In this document: piece after piece, positions 9,167 through 17,360 of the stretch
How the letters are laid out: every line of letters starts with the position of its first letter
Position numbering within the stretch: the stretch's first letter is position 1
NCBI RefSeq assembly: GCF_001904655.1
Contig: NZ_MRCC01000016.1
Span: forward strand, 62,001-126,000
Source of the DNA: Chroogloeocystis siderophila 5.2 s.c.1
GTDB taxonomy: Bacteria; Cyanobacteriota; Cyanobacteriia; Cyanobacteriales; Chroococcidiopsidaceae
Direction of reading: 5' to 3'
DNA: 64,000 nt
Position numbers and translations under genes: made by a program
Notes under the pieces: generated by a model
What the model was told of the DNA's origin: nothing
What the model saw: only the letters and a program-made list of their open reading frames with translations
Database searches by the model: none

Positions 9167-9395
9167 ACAACAAAAGCCGACTTGTAGATGTCGAGATCAA
9201 GTTAGCGTAACTTTGCTTAGGGATAATATTTTGGATTTGGTGGGTACGATCGCATTTTCTATTACAAAGTTAAAATAGAACTTCTCATTTGTTTGAGCGC
9301 AAGATGAGATTGCTAGCGCAACCTATCAGCATTATTGACTATTGCCAAGTTATCCATTCTCTCTAGCAGCGGTTGGAGCGATATTGACTTCACTA
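9167..9395 (+). repeat. Copy 1 of a duplicated AraC upstream/5' region (empty of the MITE)
   Basis: This stretch matches 9942-10311 over its whole length: CTTGTAGATGTC, then GTTAGC, GGATAATAT, CGATCGC, GTTTGAGCGCAAGATG, CCTATCAGCATTATTGACTA, and GCGGTTGGAGCGATATT. The differences are scattered point changes, about 29 bp missing near 9350, and the absence of the 119-bp element at 10002-10120. The two copies are direct repeats and enclose hicB and hicA. Confidence 0.75.
9304..9395 (+). pseudogene. Truncated 5' end of an AraC-family gene (duplicate of 10196)
   Basis: ATG at 9304 opens a frame MRLLAQPISIIDYCQV that matches the start of the AraC protein at 10196 (MELPQPISTIDYRQV), then a deletion shifts the frame and a stop follows at 9364-9366. 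Similarity on the DNA level continues to GGTTGGAGCGATATTGACTT at about 9393 and then ends. The rest of the gene is absent. Confidence 0.7.
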
Positions 9396-9464
9396 TGAGA
9401 TAATTTATGAAAAGTGAGTTGAATTTGTACCAGACCACAGTCACACACTTAGTGGATGGGAAAG

Positions 9465-9671
9465 ATGAAATTTAATGTAACGCTTGATCGTGATGAAGAT
9501 GGTGCATGGATCGTAGAGTGCCCCAGTATTCCAGGTTGTGTTAGTCAAGGACAGACTAAGGAAGAAGCACTAGAGAACATTAAAGATGCAATAGCTGCCT
9601 GCTTACAAGTTCGTGCAGAGCGAGGCTTACCTCTTACCATAGAGACTCATCAAGTAGAGGTTGTGGCTTAG
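9465..9671 (+). CDS. hicB: HicB-family antitoxin
   Basis: 68 residues from ATG 9465 (MKFNVTLDRDEDGAWIVECP). An ATG 9 bp earlier is in frame, but GGGAAAG just before 9465 serves as a ribosome site and its first base lies in that earlier codon. The sequence is the short HicB fold with partial RNase-H-like topology: strand, DEDGAWIVECPSIPGC, VSQGQTKEEALENIKDAI, and a short C-terminal strand. HicB neutralises the mRNA-cleaving toxin HicA and usually represses the operon. There is no added DNA-binding domain. The gene is followed after 2 bp by hicA, which is broken, so the antitoxin may now be an orphan. Confidence 0.9.
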   Translation: MKFNVTLDRDEDGAWIVECPSIPGCVSQGQTKEEALENIKDAIAACLQVRAERGLPLTIETHQVEVVA

Positions 9672-9673
9672 TT

Positions 9674-9890
9674 ATGGCATCCACTCTTCCTGTACTTAGC
9701 GGACGTGAAGTTGTTCGTGTGTTTGAGTCGTTTAGTTGCACGTCAAAGTGGAAGCCATATTATCTTGGTCAAGGAAGGAGAGTTAGCCACATTATCTGTT
9801 CCCGATCATCGTGAAGTAGCAAAAGGGACGCTGCGGAGTTTGATTCCTACTGCAGGGCTTACAATCAGCGAGTTTGTTTCTGCAATTTGA
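9674..9890 (+). pseudogene. hicA: HicA-family mRNA interferase toxin, frameshifted
   Basis: ATG at 9674 begins MASTLPVLSGREVVRVFESF, the usual HicA N-terminus, then the frame runs out of homology and stops after about 42 codons. The second half of HicA continues in the +1 frame: VARQSGSHIILVKEG, LSVPDHREVAKGTLRSLI and AGLTISEFV, ending at 9890. Comparing with the usual G-W-x-V-A-R-Q spacing, roughly 8 bp are missing around 9733. The conserved glycine-serine-histidine of the active dsRBD-like fold (GSHIIL) is kept but is no longer joined to the start. A 61-codon frame from 9705 could be made but would lack the first strand and helix. Loss of a toxin while keeping the antitoxin is the expected harmless order. 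Confidence 0.8.
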
Positions 9891-9941
9891 TACATGGACT
9901 GCGACCTAACTTCACCGTTAGACCGCCAATTCGGTGGAGAC

Positions 9942-10311
9942 ACAACCAAGAGCCTACTTGTAGATGTCAAAATTGAGTTAGCATGACTTGACTTGCAGGA
10001 TAATATAGCAAACCTAATTTATTTGCGAACACCTCCCTTGATTCTTCTCTCTGGGTTCTCTGCGTCTCTGTGGTTCGTTAAAATAAATAATTTTCACAAA
10101 TCAGACAGGATTGCTATATTTGGAACGTGATGGATGCGATCGCGTTTTTACTATCGCCAAGTCAAAAGAGAACTTCCCATTAGTTTGAGCGCAAGATGGA
10201 ATTGCCACAACCCATCAGTACTATTGACTATCGCCAAGTCAATGCAGCAAATGCACTGCTACCCCAACCATCGATTCTCTCAAGCGGCGGTTGGAGCGAT
10301 ATTCACTTAGA
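9942..10311 (+). repeat. Copy 2 of the duplicated AraC 5' region, with MITE insertion
   Basis: Direct repeat of 9167-9395 covering the promoter region and first ~110 bp of the intact AraC gene at 10196. It differs from copy 1 mainly by the insertion at 10002-10120. Together the copies flank the hicB/hicA locus. Confidence 0.75.
10002..10120. mobile_element. MITE-like element with 14-bp terminal inverted repeats
   Basis: 119 bp bounded by AATATAGCAAACCT on the left and AGGATTGCTATATT on the right, inverted repeats matching at 13 of 14 positions. The inside contains CTCTGCGTCTCTGTGGTTCG followed by an AT-rich stretch and encodes nothing. The homologous sequence at 9222-9232 reads straight through (GGATAATATTTTGG), so it shows the empty site; the target seems to be a TA-rich ATAT. 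Similar short elements are common in cyanobacterial genomes. Confidence 0.65.
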
Positions 10312-11101
10312 AGTTTATCAGCAGCCAAAATTTGAGATTGCGGAGCATCAACACACGATGCACGTTATTGCTTGCGGACTTTACTCTCCATCTATAGAAG
10401 ACTCATCAGGAGAGCGATGGTTGGATGGAAAGCGAAGCAAAGAAACACGAAATACTGGAGACATTGCGATTATTCCTGCTAATATTTCCCACCGCTGTAA
10501 TTGGAACACATCAGTTGAGTTTATGGTTTTAGCTCTTGAGCCTGTACTTCTCCAACGCATCGGTCAAGATTGGGTAAACCCTGACGGTATTGAATTGATA
10601 CCGCAGTTTATGAGTAAGCAAGACGCACTGCTGCAAAGCATCTTCTTAACTTTAAAAGATGAATTAGAATCTGGCAGAATTGGCGGACAGTTGCTAGTTG
10701 ATAGTTTGAAAACAGTGTTGGCAATTCACCTTTTACGAAACTATTGCGCGACATCTCCTAAACTTTCTAGATACTCAGATGGATTATCGCCAGCAAAGCT
10801 AGTTCTCATAAAAGACTACATCAACGAACATCTACATCAGGATTTAACACTAACAGAAATTGCGGCGATCGCGCAAATCAGTCCATATCACTTTTTGCGA
10901 TTGTTTAAGCAAAGTATGGGTGTTACACCTCATCAATACATCTTGCAGCGCCGAATCGATCGAGCAAAATATCTGTTGCAACACAGCAAGTTGAGTATTG
11001 CAGAGATTGCTTTTTGCGTTGGCTTTTGCGATCAAAGTCATCTGACTCGGTGTTTTAAGCGTATGCTTGGCACGACACCAAAACAATTTTTACAAGTCTA
11101 A
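10196..11101 (+). CDS. AraC-family transcriptional regulator with N-terminal cupin domain
   Basis: 301 residues. The N-terminal ~160 residues form a cupin-like ligand-binding domain (FEIAEHQHTMHVIACGLYSP, GDIAIIPANISHRCNW). The C-terminal ~100 residues hold two helix-turn-helix motifs, LTLTEIAAIAQISPYHFLRLFKQ and LSIAEIAFCVGFCDQSHLTRCFKR, with the family's GVTPHQYILQRRIDRAKYLL between them. It is unlike the PchR-type AraC proteins of the iron island. The dienelactone hydrolase-like gene starts 91 bp downstream on the same strand and is a reasonable target. Its own upstream region contains a MITE, which may alter its expression. Confidence 0.93.
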   Translation: MELPQPISTIDYRQVNAANALLPQPSILSSGGWSDIHLEVYQQPKFEIAEHQHTMHVIACGLYSPSIEDSSGERWLDGKRSKETRNTGDIAIIPANISHRCNWNTSVEFMVLALEPVLLQRIGQDWVNPDGIELIPQFMSKQDALLQSIFLTLKDELESGRIGGQLLVDSLKTVLAIHLLRNYCATSPKLSRYSDGLSPAKLVLIKDYINEHLHQDLTLTEIAAIAQISPYHFLRLFKQSMGVTPHQYILQRRIDRAKYLLQHSKLSIAEIAFCVGFCDQSHLTRCFKRMLGTTPKQFLQV

Positions 11102-11192
11102 TCGCAAGAATATCCCAAAACTCCGCAGCATTTTTCTAGAGTCTCGACTTGCTAGTTTTTTAAGCTGTCAGTAGTAGGGTTTTCTGGAAAAA

Positions 11193-11912
11193 ATGATGCA
11201 AATTGAACAATCAGAGGTGATGATTCAGACACCCGATGGACAGATGTCTGCTTTCTTATGTACACCTGTTGAGCTTGAGCGCGTACCCGCTGTTCTGCTG
11301 TTGATGGAAGCTTTTGGCTTAACTGCGCATATCCACGATGTTGCAACCCGTATTGCAAAAGAAGGATACATAGTTCTTGTGCCAGATTTATACTATCGCG
11401 AACTCAACAACAAGTTTGGTTACGATGAGGTAGAGCAGGCTATGGCGATGATGTGGCGGCTTGATTTTGGTAAGCCTATGGAAGCGGATCTTCAAGCAGC
11501 ATTAGGTTACTTAAAAACGCGATCGCACGCGAACCCAGATAGAATTGGTGTCACTGGTTTTTGTTTGGGTGGTGGGTTGACTTTTTTAACGGCTTGCAAG
11601 TTTTCGGCTGAAATTGCCGCAGCAGCGCCTTTTTACGGTATGGTTTTAGATGAGTGGATTATGGCAGTAGAAAACGTTACAGTGCCTGTTTATTTGTTTT
11701 TCGGGGGTAGAGATCCTTTTATTTCGCGCGATCGCATTCACCAAATCGAAACACGATTTCAAGAACTTGGTAAAGAGTACACGTTGAAAGTTTATCCTGA
11801 TGCCGAGCATGGGTTTTTCTGCAACGAACGTTCTTCGTACAATCGCTTAGCAGCGGAAGACGCTTGGCGCGAACTGATGCAGTTCTTTCGCAAACATTTG
11901 TGGCGAGCATAA
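11193..11912 (+). CDS. Dienelactone hydrolase family protein
   Basis: 239 residues, alpha/beta-hydrolase fold. The triad is C124 in GVTGFCLGGG, D173 in GGRDPFI and H205 in DAEHGFF, the cysteine nucleophile being characteristic of dienelactone hydrolases. Family members open lactone rings such as 4-carboxymethylenebut-2-en-4-olide in aromatic degradation, though many relatives have unknown substrates, and no other such pathway gene lies nearby. No signal peptide: cytosolic. Start is ATG 11193 or the next codon. Likely controlled by the AraC gene just upstream. Confidence 0.93.
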   Translation: MMQIEQSEVMIQTPDGQMSAFLCTPVELERVPAVLLLMEAFGLTAHIHDVATRIAKEGYIVLVPDLYYRELNNKFGYDEVEQAMAMMWRLDFGKPMEADLQAALGYLKTRSHANPDRIGVTGFCLGGGLTFLTACKFSAEIAAAAPFYGMVLDEWIMAVENVTVPVYLFFGGRDPFISRDRIHQIETRFQELGKEYTLKVYPDAEHGFFCNERSSYNRLAAEDAWRELMQFFRKHLWRA

Positions 11913-12061
11913 ATCATAGATGCCCTGAAGTCGCGGCTATTTAAGCAAAGTATACTCGCGCACACTATGAGTAAGTTTACAAAGGTGGACAGGGTTTATC
12001 TAGTAGCAAATATATTCGCGCTTGTATTTATCCAGAGGTTTTAGGTATTTTAAAATGTGTA

Positions 12062-12079
12062 GGTGGGTAATTACCCACC
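12062..12079 (-). terminator. Stem-loop downstream of acnB
   Basis: Perfect palindrome GGTGGGTAATTACCCACC, 11 bp past the acnB stop. It is GC-rich at the stem ends but the following minus-strand bases (TACACATTTTAAAA) give only a weak T run, so it may act as a terminator or as an RNA 3'-end stabiliser. Confidence 0.45.
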
Positions 12080-12089
12080 CTAAATTTAT

Positions 12090-14696
12090 CTATGACAATG
12101 TACCTGCGGGAATTCCTAAAATGTCTTCAATTTTAGGCATTTCTTCTAAAGGAATTACGCGCCCTTCATCTTCAAAACCAGTGATTTGATCGAAGTTGAG
12201 ATAGCGATACAAATCATCAGCAAACGGATGAATTTTATGCGCAACAATATCCATGTATTCCTCAACTGTAGGAATGCGTCCTAACAAGGCACAAACTGCG
12301 GCTAATTCCGCAGAACCGAGATAGACACGCGCATCTTTTCCCATACGGTTATTGAAGTTGCGTGTAGAGGTAGAAAAGACTGTTGTTTTATCTGCAACTC
12401 GTGCTTGGTTCCCCATGCACAAACTACAACCAGGCATTTCAGTTCGCGCCCCAGCTGCCCCAAAGATACCGTAAACGCCTTCTTCTTTAAGTTGATTTTC
12501 GTCCATGCGCGTTGGCGGACAAATCCACAAGCGAGTTTGTACCGAACCTGCGCCTTCTAAGACTTTAGCGGTAGCGCGGTAATGACCAATATTCGTCATA
12601 CACGAACCGACAAAGACTTCTTGTACAGGATCGTTAGCGACTTCAGATAATAATTTGACATTATCAGGGTCGTTGGGCGCAGCGACAATTGGTTCTTTGA
12701 TTTCGTTCAAATCAATTTCGATAATCTCTGCATATTCTGCATCGCCATCTGCTTCCATTAATACTGGATTTGCTAGCCATTGTTCCATCTTGGCAACGCG
12801 GCGCATGATCGTCCGCGCATCTTGATAACCCCGCGCCACCATATTTTTCATCAGCGCGACGTTGGAACGCAAATACTCGGAAATTGTCTCAACACTCAAC
12901 TTAATTGTACAACCTGCACACGATCGCTCTGCTGTTGCATCGGTTAATTCAAAAGCTTGTTCGACTTTTAAATCGGGTAAGCCTTCGATTTCCATAATCC
13001 GCCCAGAAAAGACGTTTTTCTTGTTCTGTTTAGCAACGGTGAGTAAACCTTTTTGAATCGCAACGTAAGGAATCGCGTTGACAACATCGCGTAAGGTGAC
13101 ACCTGGTTGCAACTTGCCTTTAAACCGAACTAAAACCGATTCTGGCATATTTAACGGCATGACACCCAACGCCGCCGCAAATGCGACTAATCCTGAACCG
13201 GCGGGGAAGGAAATTCCTAAAGGAAAGCGCGTATGCGAATCGCCACCGGTTCCCACCGTGTCGGGTAACAGCATCCGATTTAACCATGAGTGAATAATGC
13301 CATCGCCAGGGCGTAAAGCAACGCCACCCCGCGAGGCGAAGAAATCAGGAAGTTCGTGATGCGTTTTAATATCGACAGGTTTCGGATAAGCGGCGGTATG
13401 ACAGAAACTCTGCATCACTAAATCTGCGCTAAAGCCGAGACACGCAAGTTCTTTGAGTTCGTCGCGAGTCATCGGTCCTGTGGTATCTTGAGAACCAACT
13501 GTCGTCATAATCGGTTCGCATGATGTTCCAGGACGAACACCAGGTAAGCCACAAGCTTTGCCTACCATTTTTTGCGCGAGGGTGTAACCTTTGCCTGTAT
13601 CTATCGGTTGCTGCGGACGAATGAAGATAGAACTCGGTTCTAATCCCATCGCGATGCGCGTTTTGTCGGTGAGGGTGCGCCCAATCAGTAAAGGAATGCG
13701 CCCGCCGGCGCGAACTTCATCGGTTATTGTATCAGGTTGTAATTTAAAGGTAGAAATGACGTCTCCGGCTTCGTTGGTAATTTCACCTTTGTAGGGATAG
13801 ATGGTGACTACCATGCCCGTTTCCATCTTAGTCACATCGCACTGAATCGGTAACGCCCCTGCGTCTTCAGCAGTGTTGAAGAAAATCGGCGCGATCGCAC
13901 TTCCTAAAACATATCCCCCTGCACGTTTGTTCGGCACGTACGGAATATCTTGTCCAATGTGCCACAATACTGAGTTAATCGCAGATTTACGCGAGGAACC
14001 TGTCCCCACAACATCACCAACATACGCTAAAGGATGTCCCTTGTGCTTTAATTCGGCAATTGTGTCTAATGCCCCAGGAACGCGTGACTCTAGCATTGCT
14101 AGCGCGTGTAGCGGAATATCGGGACGTGTCGTCGCGTGTGTTGCTGGAGAAAGATCGTCGGTGTTTGTTTCGCCTGGAACTTTAAAGACGGTAACGGTAA
14201 TCGCTTCAGGTAAGGGTGATCGCGCTGTAAACCATTCCGCATCCGCCCACGATTGCATAACTTTTTGCGCGTAAGAATTCGTTTTTGCTAATTCTTCAAC
14301 ATCATGAAAGGCGTCGTAGACTAGTAAAGTTTTACTCAAAGCCGTTGTCGCTACTGTGGCTAATTCATCTTCTGCGGATAGTAATTCAACAAGCGATCGC
14401 ACGTTGTATCCGCCCATCATTGTGCCTAACAGTTCGATTGCATAAGTGGGAGAAATTAACGGGCTTATTGTTTCGCCTTTGGCGATCGCCGTGAGAAATC
14501 CAGCTTTGACATAGGCGGCGGGATCAACACCAGGCGGAACGCGATCGCGTAATAGATGCAGTAAAGTTTCTTCTTCTCCTGCGGGTGGTGCTTTTAATAA
14601 TTCACATACATCTGCTGTTTGCTGTGCGTCCAAAGGTAAGGGGGGAATTCCCATTGCTTGTCTTTGGGCGACGTGTTGCCGATATTCTTCCAGCAT
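12090..14696 (-). CDS. acnB: Bifunctional aconitate hydratase 2 / 2-methylisocitrate dehydratase
   Basis: 868 residues from ATG 14696, which gives the same start as E. coli AcnB (MLEEYRxHV) and has GGAG just before it; an upstream frame opens at 14720. The enzyme interconverts citrate and isocitrate. The N-terminal HEAT-like region ([20 protein letters not shown]) is followed by the swivelling domain and the three aconitase domains. The [4Fe-4S] ligands are C699 (GSCMTNIGH), C757 and C760 ([10 protein letters not shown]). The motifs GGDSHTRFP and [12 protein letters not shown] are present. Cyanobacteria use AcnB to make 2-oxoglutarate for nitrogen assimilation in the open TCA pathway. Monocistronic, transcribed away from the ferredoxin gene. 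Very secure. Confidence 0.98.
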   Translation of the reverse strand: MLEEYRQHVAQRQAMGIPPLPLDAQQTADVCELLKAPPAGEEETLLHLLRDRVPPGVDPAAYVKAGFLTAIAKGETISPLISPTYAIELLGTMMGGYNVRSLVELLSAEDELATVATTALSKTLLVYDAFHDVEELAKTNSYAQKVMQSWADAEWFTARSPLPEAITVTVFKVPGETNTDDLSPATHATTRPDIPLHALAMLESRVPGALDTIAELKHKGHPLAYVGDVVGTGSSRKSAINSVLWHIGQDIPYVPNKRAGGYVLGSAIAPIFFNTAEDAGALPIQCDVTKMETGMVVTIYPYKGEITNEAGDVISTFKLQPDTITDEVRAGGRIPLLIGRTLTDKTRIAMGLEPSSIFIRPQQPIDTGKGYTLAQKMVGKACGLPGVRPGTSCEPIMTTVGSQDTTGPMTRDELKELACLGFSADLVMQSFCHTAAYPKPVDIKTHHELPDFFASRGGVALRPGDGIIHSWLNRMLLPDTVGTGGDSHTRFPLGISFPAGSGLVAFAAALGVMPLNMPESVLVRFKGKLQPGVTLRDVVNAIPYVAIQKGLLTVAKQNKKNVFSGRIMEIEGLPDLKVEQAFELTDATAERSCAGCTIKLSVETISEYLRSNVALMKNMVARGYQDARTIMRRVAKMEQWLANPVLMEADGDAEYAEIIEIDLNEIKEPIVAAPNDPDNVKLLSEVANDPVQEVFVGSCMTNIGHYRATAKVLEGAGSVQTRLWICPPTRMDENQLKEEGVYGIFGAAGARTEMPGCSLCMGNQARVADKTTVFSTSTRNFNNRMGKDARVYLGSAELAAVCALLGRIPTVEEYMDIVAHKIHPFADDLYRYLNFDQITGFEDEGRVIPLEEMPKIEDILGIPAGTLS

Positions 14697-15032
14697 TCTC
14701 ATCTCCATTAAATCAGCCATTTTATCTTTTTAGTGCAAGGTTAACGCCGCATGACTACAATTACAGTTGACAATGATACGGTCTGTGAGATTGTAGAGGT
14801 CAGATGGGCAAGGCATTGCCTTGCCCATAGGTGTCAAAGAAATAAAAGAAATATTGGTAGACAGCAGATGTGATAGATAAGCCTGATACATCGTTTGATA
14901 CATAAGTTTTGCTGCTTCCCCTAGTCCCCGACCTCAGATCCCTGACTCCCCAAGATACAATTACTTGTTAGTGATTAATCACAATCCAAGACTGCATTTA
15001 ACTCGGCAGTTTAGTAAAACGGTTTTTAGTTT
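14697..15032. other. Intergenic region between acnB and ferredoxin gene
   Basis: 336 bp holding the divergent promoters. It includes the hairpin at 14804-14828 and, at 14930-14955, a copy of the dispersed GACCTCAGATCCCTGAC repeat. No coding sequence seen. Confidence 0.5.
14804..14828. repeat. Perfect inverted repeat (hairpin)
   Basis: ATGGGCAAGGC-ATT-GCCTTGCCCAT, 11-bp arms with a 3-base loop. It lies upstream of both neighbouring genes, so it is not a simple terminator for either; the GGGCAAGGC..GCCTTGCCC type of hairpin is a frequent small repeat in cyanobacteria. Confidence 0.7.
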
Positions 15033-15359
15033 ATGCCTCAAACTTATACGGTTCAAATTCAGCATCAAGGTCAAACTCATACGATTGAAGTTCCCGAAGA
15101 CAAAATTATTTTACGTGCTGCGAGTGCTGCTGGCTTAGATTTACCTAGTTCCTGCAATGCTGGTGTTTGTACAACTTGTGCAGCTTTGCTGCTTGAAGGT
15201 ACTGTAGAACAGAGTGATGGCATGGGTCTTAGTCCTGAACTCCAGCAAAAAGGTTACGCCTTACTATGTGTTTCCTACCCGCGATCCAATTTGAAGATCG
15301 AAACCGAGAAGGAAGATGAAGTCTACGACTTACAGTTTGGTCAATTTCAACGTAGCTAA
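15033..15359 (+). CDS. Plant-type [2Fe-2S] ferredoxin
   Basis: 108 residues. The cluster ligands are C41, C46, C49 and C79 in CNAGVCTTC and LLCVSYP, giving the CX4CX2CX29C spacing of photosynthetic ferredoxins. Compared with the PetF1-like ferredoxin at 56555 it has fewer acidic residues and a C-terminal extension ending in DLQFGQFQRS, which points to a specialised minor ferredoxin rather than the main photosystem I acceptor. Cytosolic, soluble. A small unknown gene follows 40 bp downstream and may be co-transcribed. Confidence 0.93.
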   Translation: MPQTYTVQIQHQGQTHTIEVPEDKIILRAASAAGLDLPSSCNAGVCTTCAALLLEGTVEQSDGMGLSPELQQKGYALLCVSYPRSNLKIETEKEDEVYDLQFGQFQRS

Positions 15360-15398
15360 AGTTACCTTGTCGTCTTTGCATAAGAGTTAACAAGCGGT

Positions 15399-15605
15399 AT
15401 GAAAACACACTTTATTACCACTGAAATTAAGTTTCAGGATTCTCCTGCAATGCTTCCCAAGGTTATTGAGGCTGAACTACAGCTATCTGGGAAACCACTA
15501 CGCTGGGCAATTACAGCGCTAGATCTCCAACAACAAACAGCGACTGTTGAAGCTGTTGTTACACTTGGAGAGGTCAGGGATCAGAGGTCAGAGAAAAGAA
15601 TTTAA
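15399..15605 (+). CDS. Small conserved-looking unknown protein
   Basis: 68 residues in frame behind the ferredoxin gene. Alternating strand-like hydrophobic pattern (THFITTEIKF, LRWAITALDL, TATVEAVVTLG) suggests a small mixed alpha/beta domain; no family recognised. The last ten residues are read from the dispersed GGTCAGAGG repeat, so the original C-terminus has probably been replaced or extended by that repeat. Real coding is likely from its position and regular codon use, function unknown. Confidence 0.6.
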   Translation: MKTHFITTEIKFQDSPAMLPKVIEAELQLSGKPLRWAITALDLQQQTATVEAVVTLGEVRDQRSEKRI

Positions 15606-15690
15606 ACTCAATTTAAGGGTTTAGAGTGTATGAATTGAACTATCTTCGTGTCCCATTTCACATCCCTGACCCCTGACTTCAGACCTTTGA
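15570..15690. repeat. Dispersed GGTCAGAGG-type repeat, inverted pair
   Basis: GAGGTCAGGGATCAGAGGTC at 15571 is followed at about 15660-15687 by its rough inverse (CCCTGACTTCAGACCT). Related copies are near 14930, 38560, 41347, 41482, 45884, 52719 and 59655. They lie between genes or at gene ends. Confidence 0.6.
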
Positions 15691-15705
15691 TCTCTCTAAA
15701 TTCAA

Positions 15706-16770
15706 GTGAACCAGCTTCCTTACACCGTTATCTTAATTGTACCAACTGGTATCGGAGCCGCAATTGGCGGATATGCCGGAGACGCAATGCCAGTTGCTAG
15801 GGCGATCGCATCTGTCGCGGATCGCCTGATTACTCACCCGAATGTTCTCAATGGCGCGCAGTTGTATTGGTCTTTACCTAATGTTTTCTACGTAGAAGGC
15901 TATGGACTCGATCAATTTGCTTCTGGAAGCTGGGGTTTACGTCCTGTTCATCAAAACCGAATCGGTCTCATTTTAGACCAGGGTATTGAACCAGACTTGC
16001 AATTACGGCAACTGCAAGCAGCTGATGCTACCCGCGCTACGTTAGGATTGAACTTGCGTGACTATGTTATCACTGATGCAGCTATAGGCGTACAATTACG
16101 TACATCGAATTCTGGTGTGAGTTGGGGAACGATTCAAAATCCTGGAACTTTACTACGAGCGGCAGAGACTTTAATTAATAAAGTGAGAGTAGATGCGATC
16201 GCGGTTGTTGCGCGTTTTCCCGATGATATGGATAGTCCTGCATTACAGCAATATCGTCACGGTCAAGGCGTTGACCCGCTTGCAGGTGCTGAAGCTGTCA
16301 TCAGTCATTTAGTTGTCCGCGAATTTCAAGTTCCTTGCGCACACGCACCAGCTTTGTTACCGTTACCGCTCGATCCTGACATATCACCACGTTCTGCTGC
16401 GGAGGAAATTGGGTATACATTCTTACCTAGTGTCCTTGTGGGTTTAAGTCGCGCCCCGCAGTTTGTGACTAATCAGCAGCAATCATCACCACACGATATC
16501 TGGGCAAATCAAGTTGATGCTGTTGTCATTCCGGCAACGGCTTGCGGAGGCGCCACAGTTTTAAGTTTTAGTCAAGAAAGCGTACAAATTATTACAGTAC
16601 AAGAAAATCACACGAAACTTTATGTTCCGCCAGAACCATTGGGTATTAAAGTAGTACAGGTAAACTCTTACTTAGAAGCAATTGGTGTATTAGCCACGCA
16701 TAAGGCAGGAATTACACCCACGGCGCTTAACCCTCATATTTCATCCCTCAATCGCCTGAATCCTAACTGA
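15706..16770 (+). CDS. DUF3326-type protein
   Basis: 354 residues, GTG start (NQLPYTVILIVPTGIGAAIGGYAGDA). The glycine-rich N-terminus with PTGIGAAIGGYAGDA and the following segment ITHPNVLNGAQLYWSLPNVFY match what I know of the DUF3326 family of cyanobacteria; biochemical role is unknown. A second conserved stretch, PATACGGATVLSF, has a cysteine within a glycine-rich turn, and the C-terminus has PEPLGIKVVQVNSYLEAIGVL. No signal peptide. The next gene starts 2 bp after its stop, so the two are probably one transcription unit. Confidence 0.8.
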   Translation: MNQLPYTVILIVPTGIGAAIGGYAGDAMPVARAIASVADRLITHPNVLNGAQLYWSLPNVFYVEGYGLDQFASGSWGLRPVHQNRIGLILDQGIEPDLQLRQLQAADATRATLGLNLRDYVITDAAIGVQLRTSNSGVSWGTIQNPGTLLRAAETLINKVRVDAIAVVARFPDDMDSPALQQYRHGQGVDPLAGAEAVISHLVVREFQVPCAHAPALLPLPLDPDISPRSAAEEIGYTFLPSVLVGLSRAPQFVTNQQQSSPHDIWANQVDAVVIPATACGGATVLSFSQESVQIITVQENHTKLYVPPEPLGIKVVQVNSYLEAIGVLATHKAGITPTALNPHISSLNRLNPN

Positions 16771-16772
16771 CA

Positions 16773-17354
16773 GTGACCGACCAAGATTTTGAACCCAACA
16801 TTCAGCCGTTGTCGCGTACCCAGATTTTAATTGGCATGGGTGTTACTGCATTGTTGTTACTAGTTATTGCCAAGCTATGGTTGCAATTTGGTAATTTTGC
16901 CTTATTGCCTGTTCACCTGACATCAATGGCGATCGCTGGAGGATTAAGTGTCGCGTTGATCATTGCGATCGCCAGTTGGGTTGTCTACCGCATTTGGTCA
17001 GCATATCGTCGTAGTGCTGATTTTTACCTGGAATTGGTTCTCAAACCTTTGCACTGGGCAGATTTAATTTGGATCGGGCTACTTCCAGGACTTAGCGAAG
17101 AATTATTGTTTCGCGGTGTCATGTTGCCTGCATTCGGCTTCAATATCACCGCTGTGATTGTGTCGAGTATCTGTTTTGGCGTTCTCCACATGAGTTCTAC
17201 TCAGCAATGGCCTTATGTCGTTTGGGCAACGGCTGTAGGATTCTTATTAGGTTGTAGTGCCTTATACACAGGCAATCTACTTGTGCCCATTGTGGCACAC
17301 ATCCTAACTAACTTAGTTTCTAGTTACTTTTGGAAGTGGGAACACTCGCGGTAG
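16773..17354 (+). CDS. CPBP-family intramembrane glutamic endopeptidase
   Basis: 193 residues, GTG start 2 bp after the preceding stop. It has five or so membrane segments (VTALLLLVIAKLWL, GLSVALIIAIASWVVY, then the C-terminal helices). The CAAX/bacteriocin-processing motifs are complete: EE109-110 in LSEELLFRG with R114, H139 in FGVLHMS, and H176 in PIVAHILTN. Members cut membrane-bound peptides or take part in protein sorting; in cyanobacteria the substrate is unknown. Inner or thylakoid membrane. Likely co-transcribed with the DUF3326 gene. Convergent with the binding-protein gene at 17361. Confidence 0.92.
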   Translation: MTDQDFEPNIQPLSRTQILIGMGVTALLLLVIAKLWLQFGNFALLPVHLTSMAIAGGLSVALIIAIASWVVYRIWSAYRRSADFYLELVLKPLHWADLIWIGLLPGLSEELLFRGVMLPAFGFNITAVIVSSICFGVLHMSSTQQWPYVVWATAVGFLLGCSALYTGNLLVPIVAHILTNLVSSYFWKWEHSR

Positions 17355-17360
17355 ATGCGA

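Noticed and set aside
13873-14274. 133-codon frame antisense to acnB
   Set aside because: Shadow of the strongly conserved acnB coding strand.
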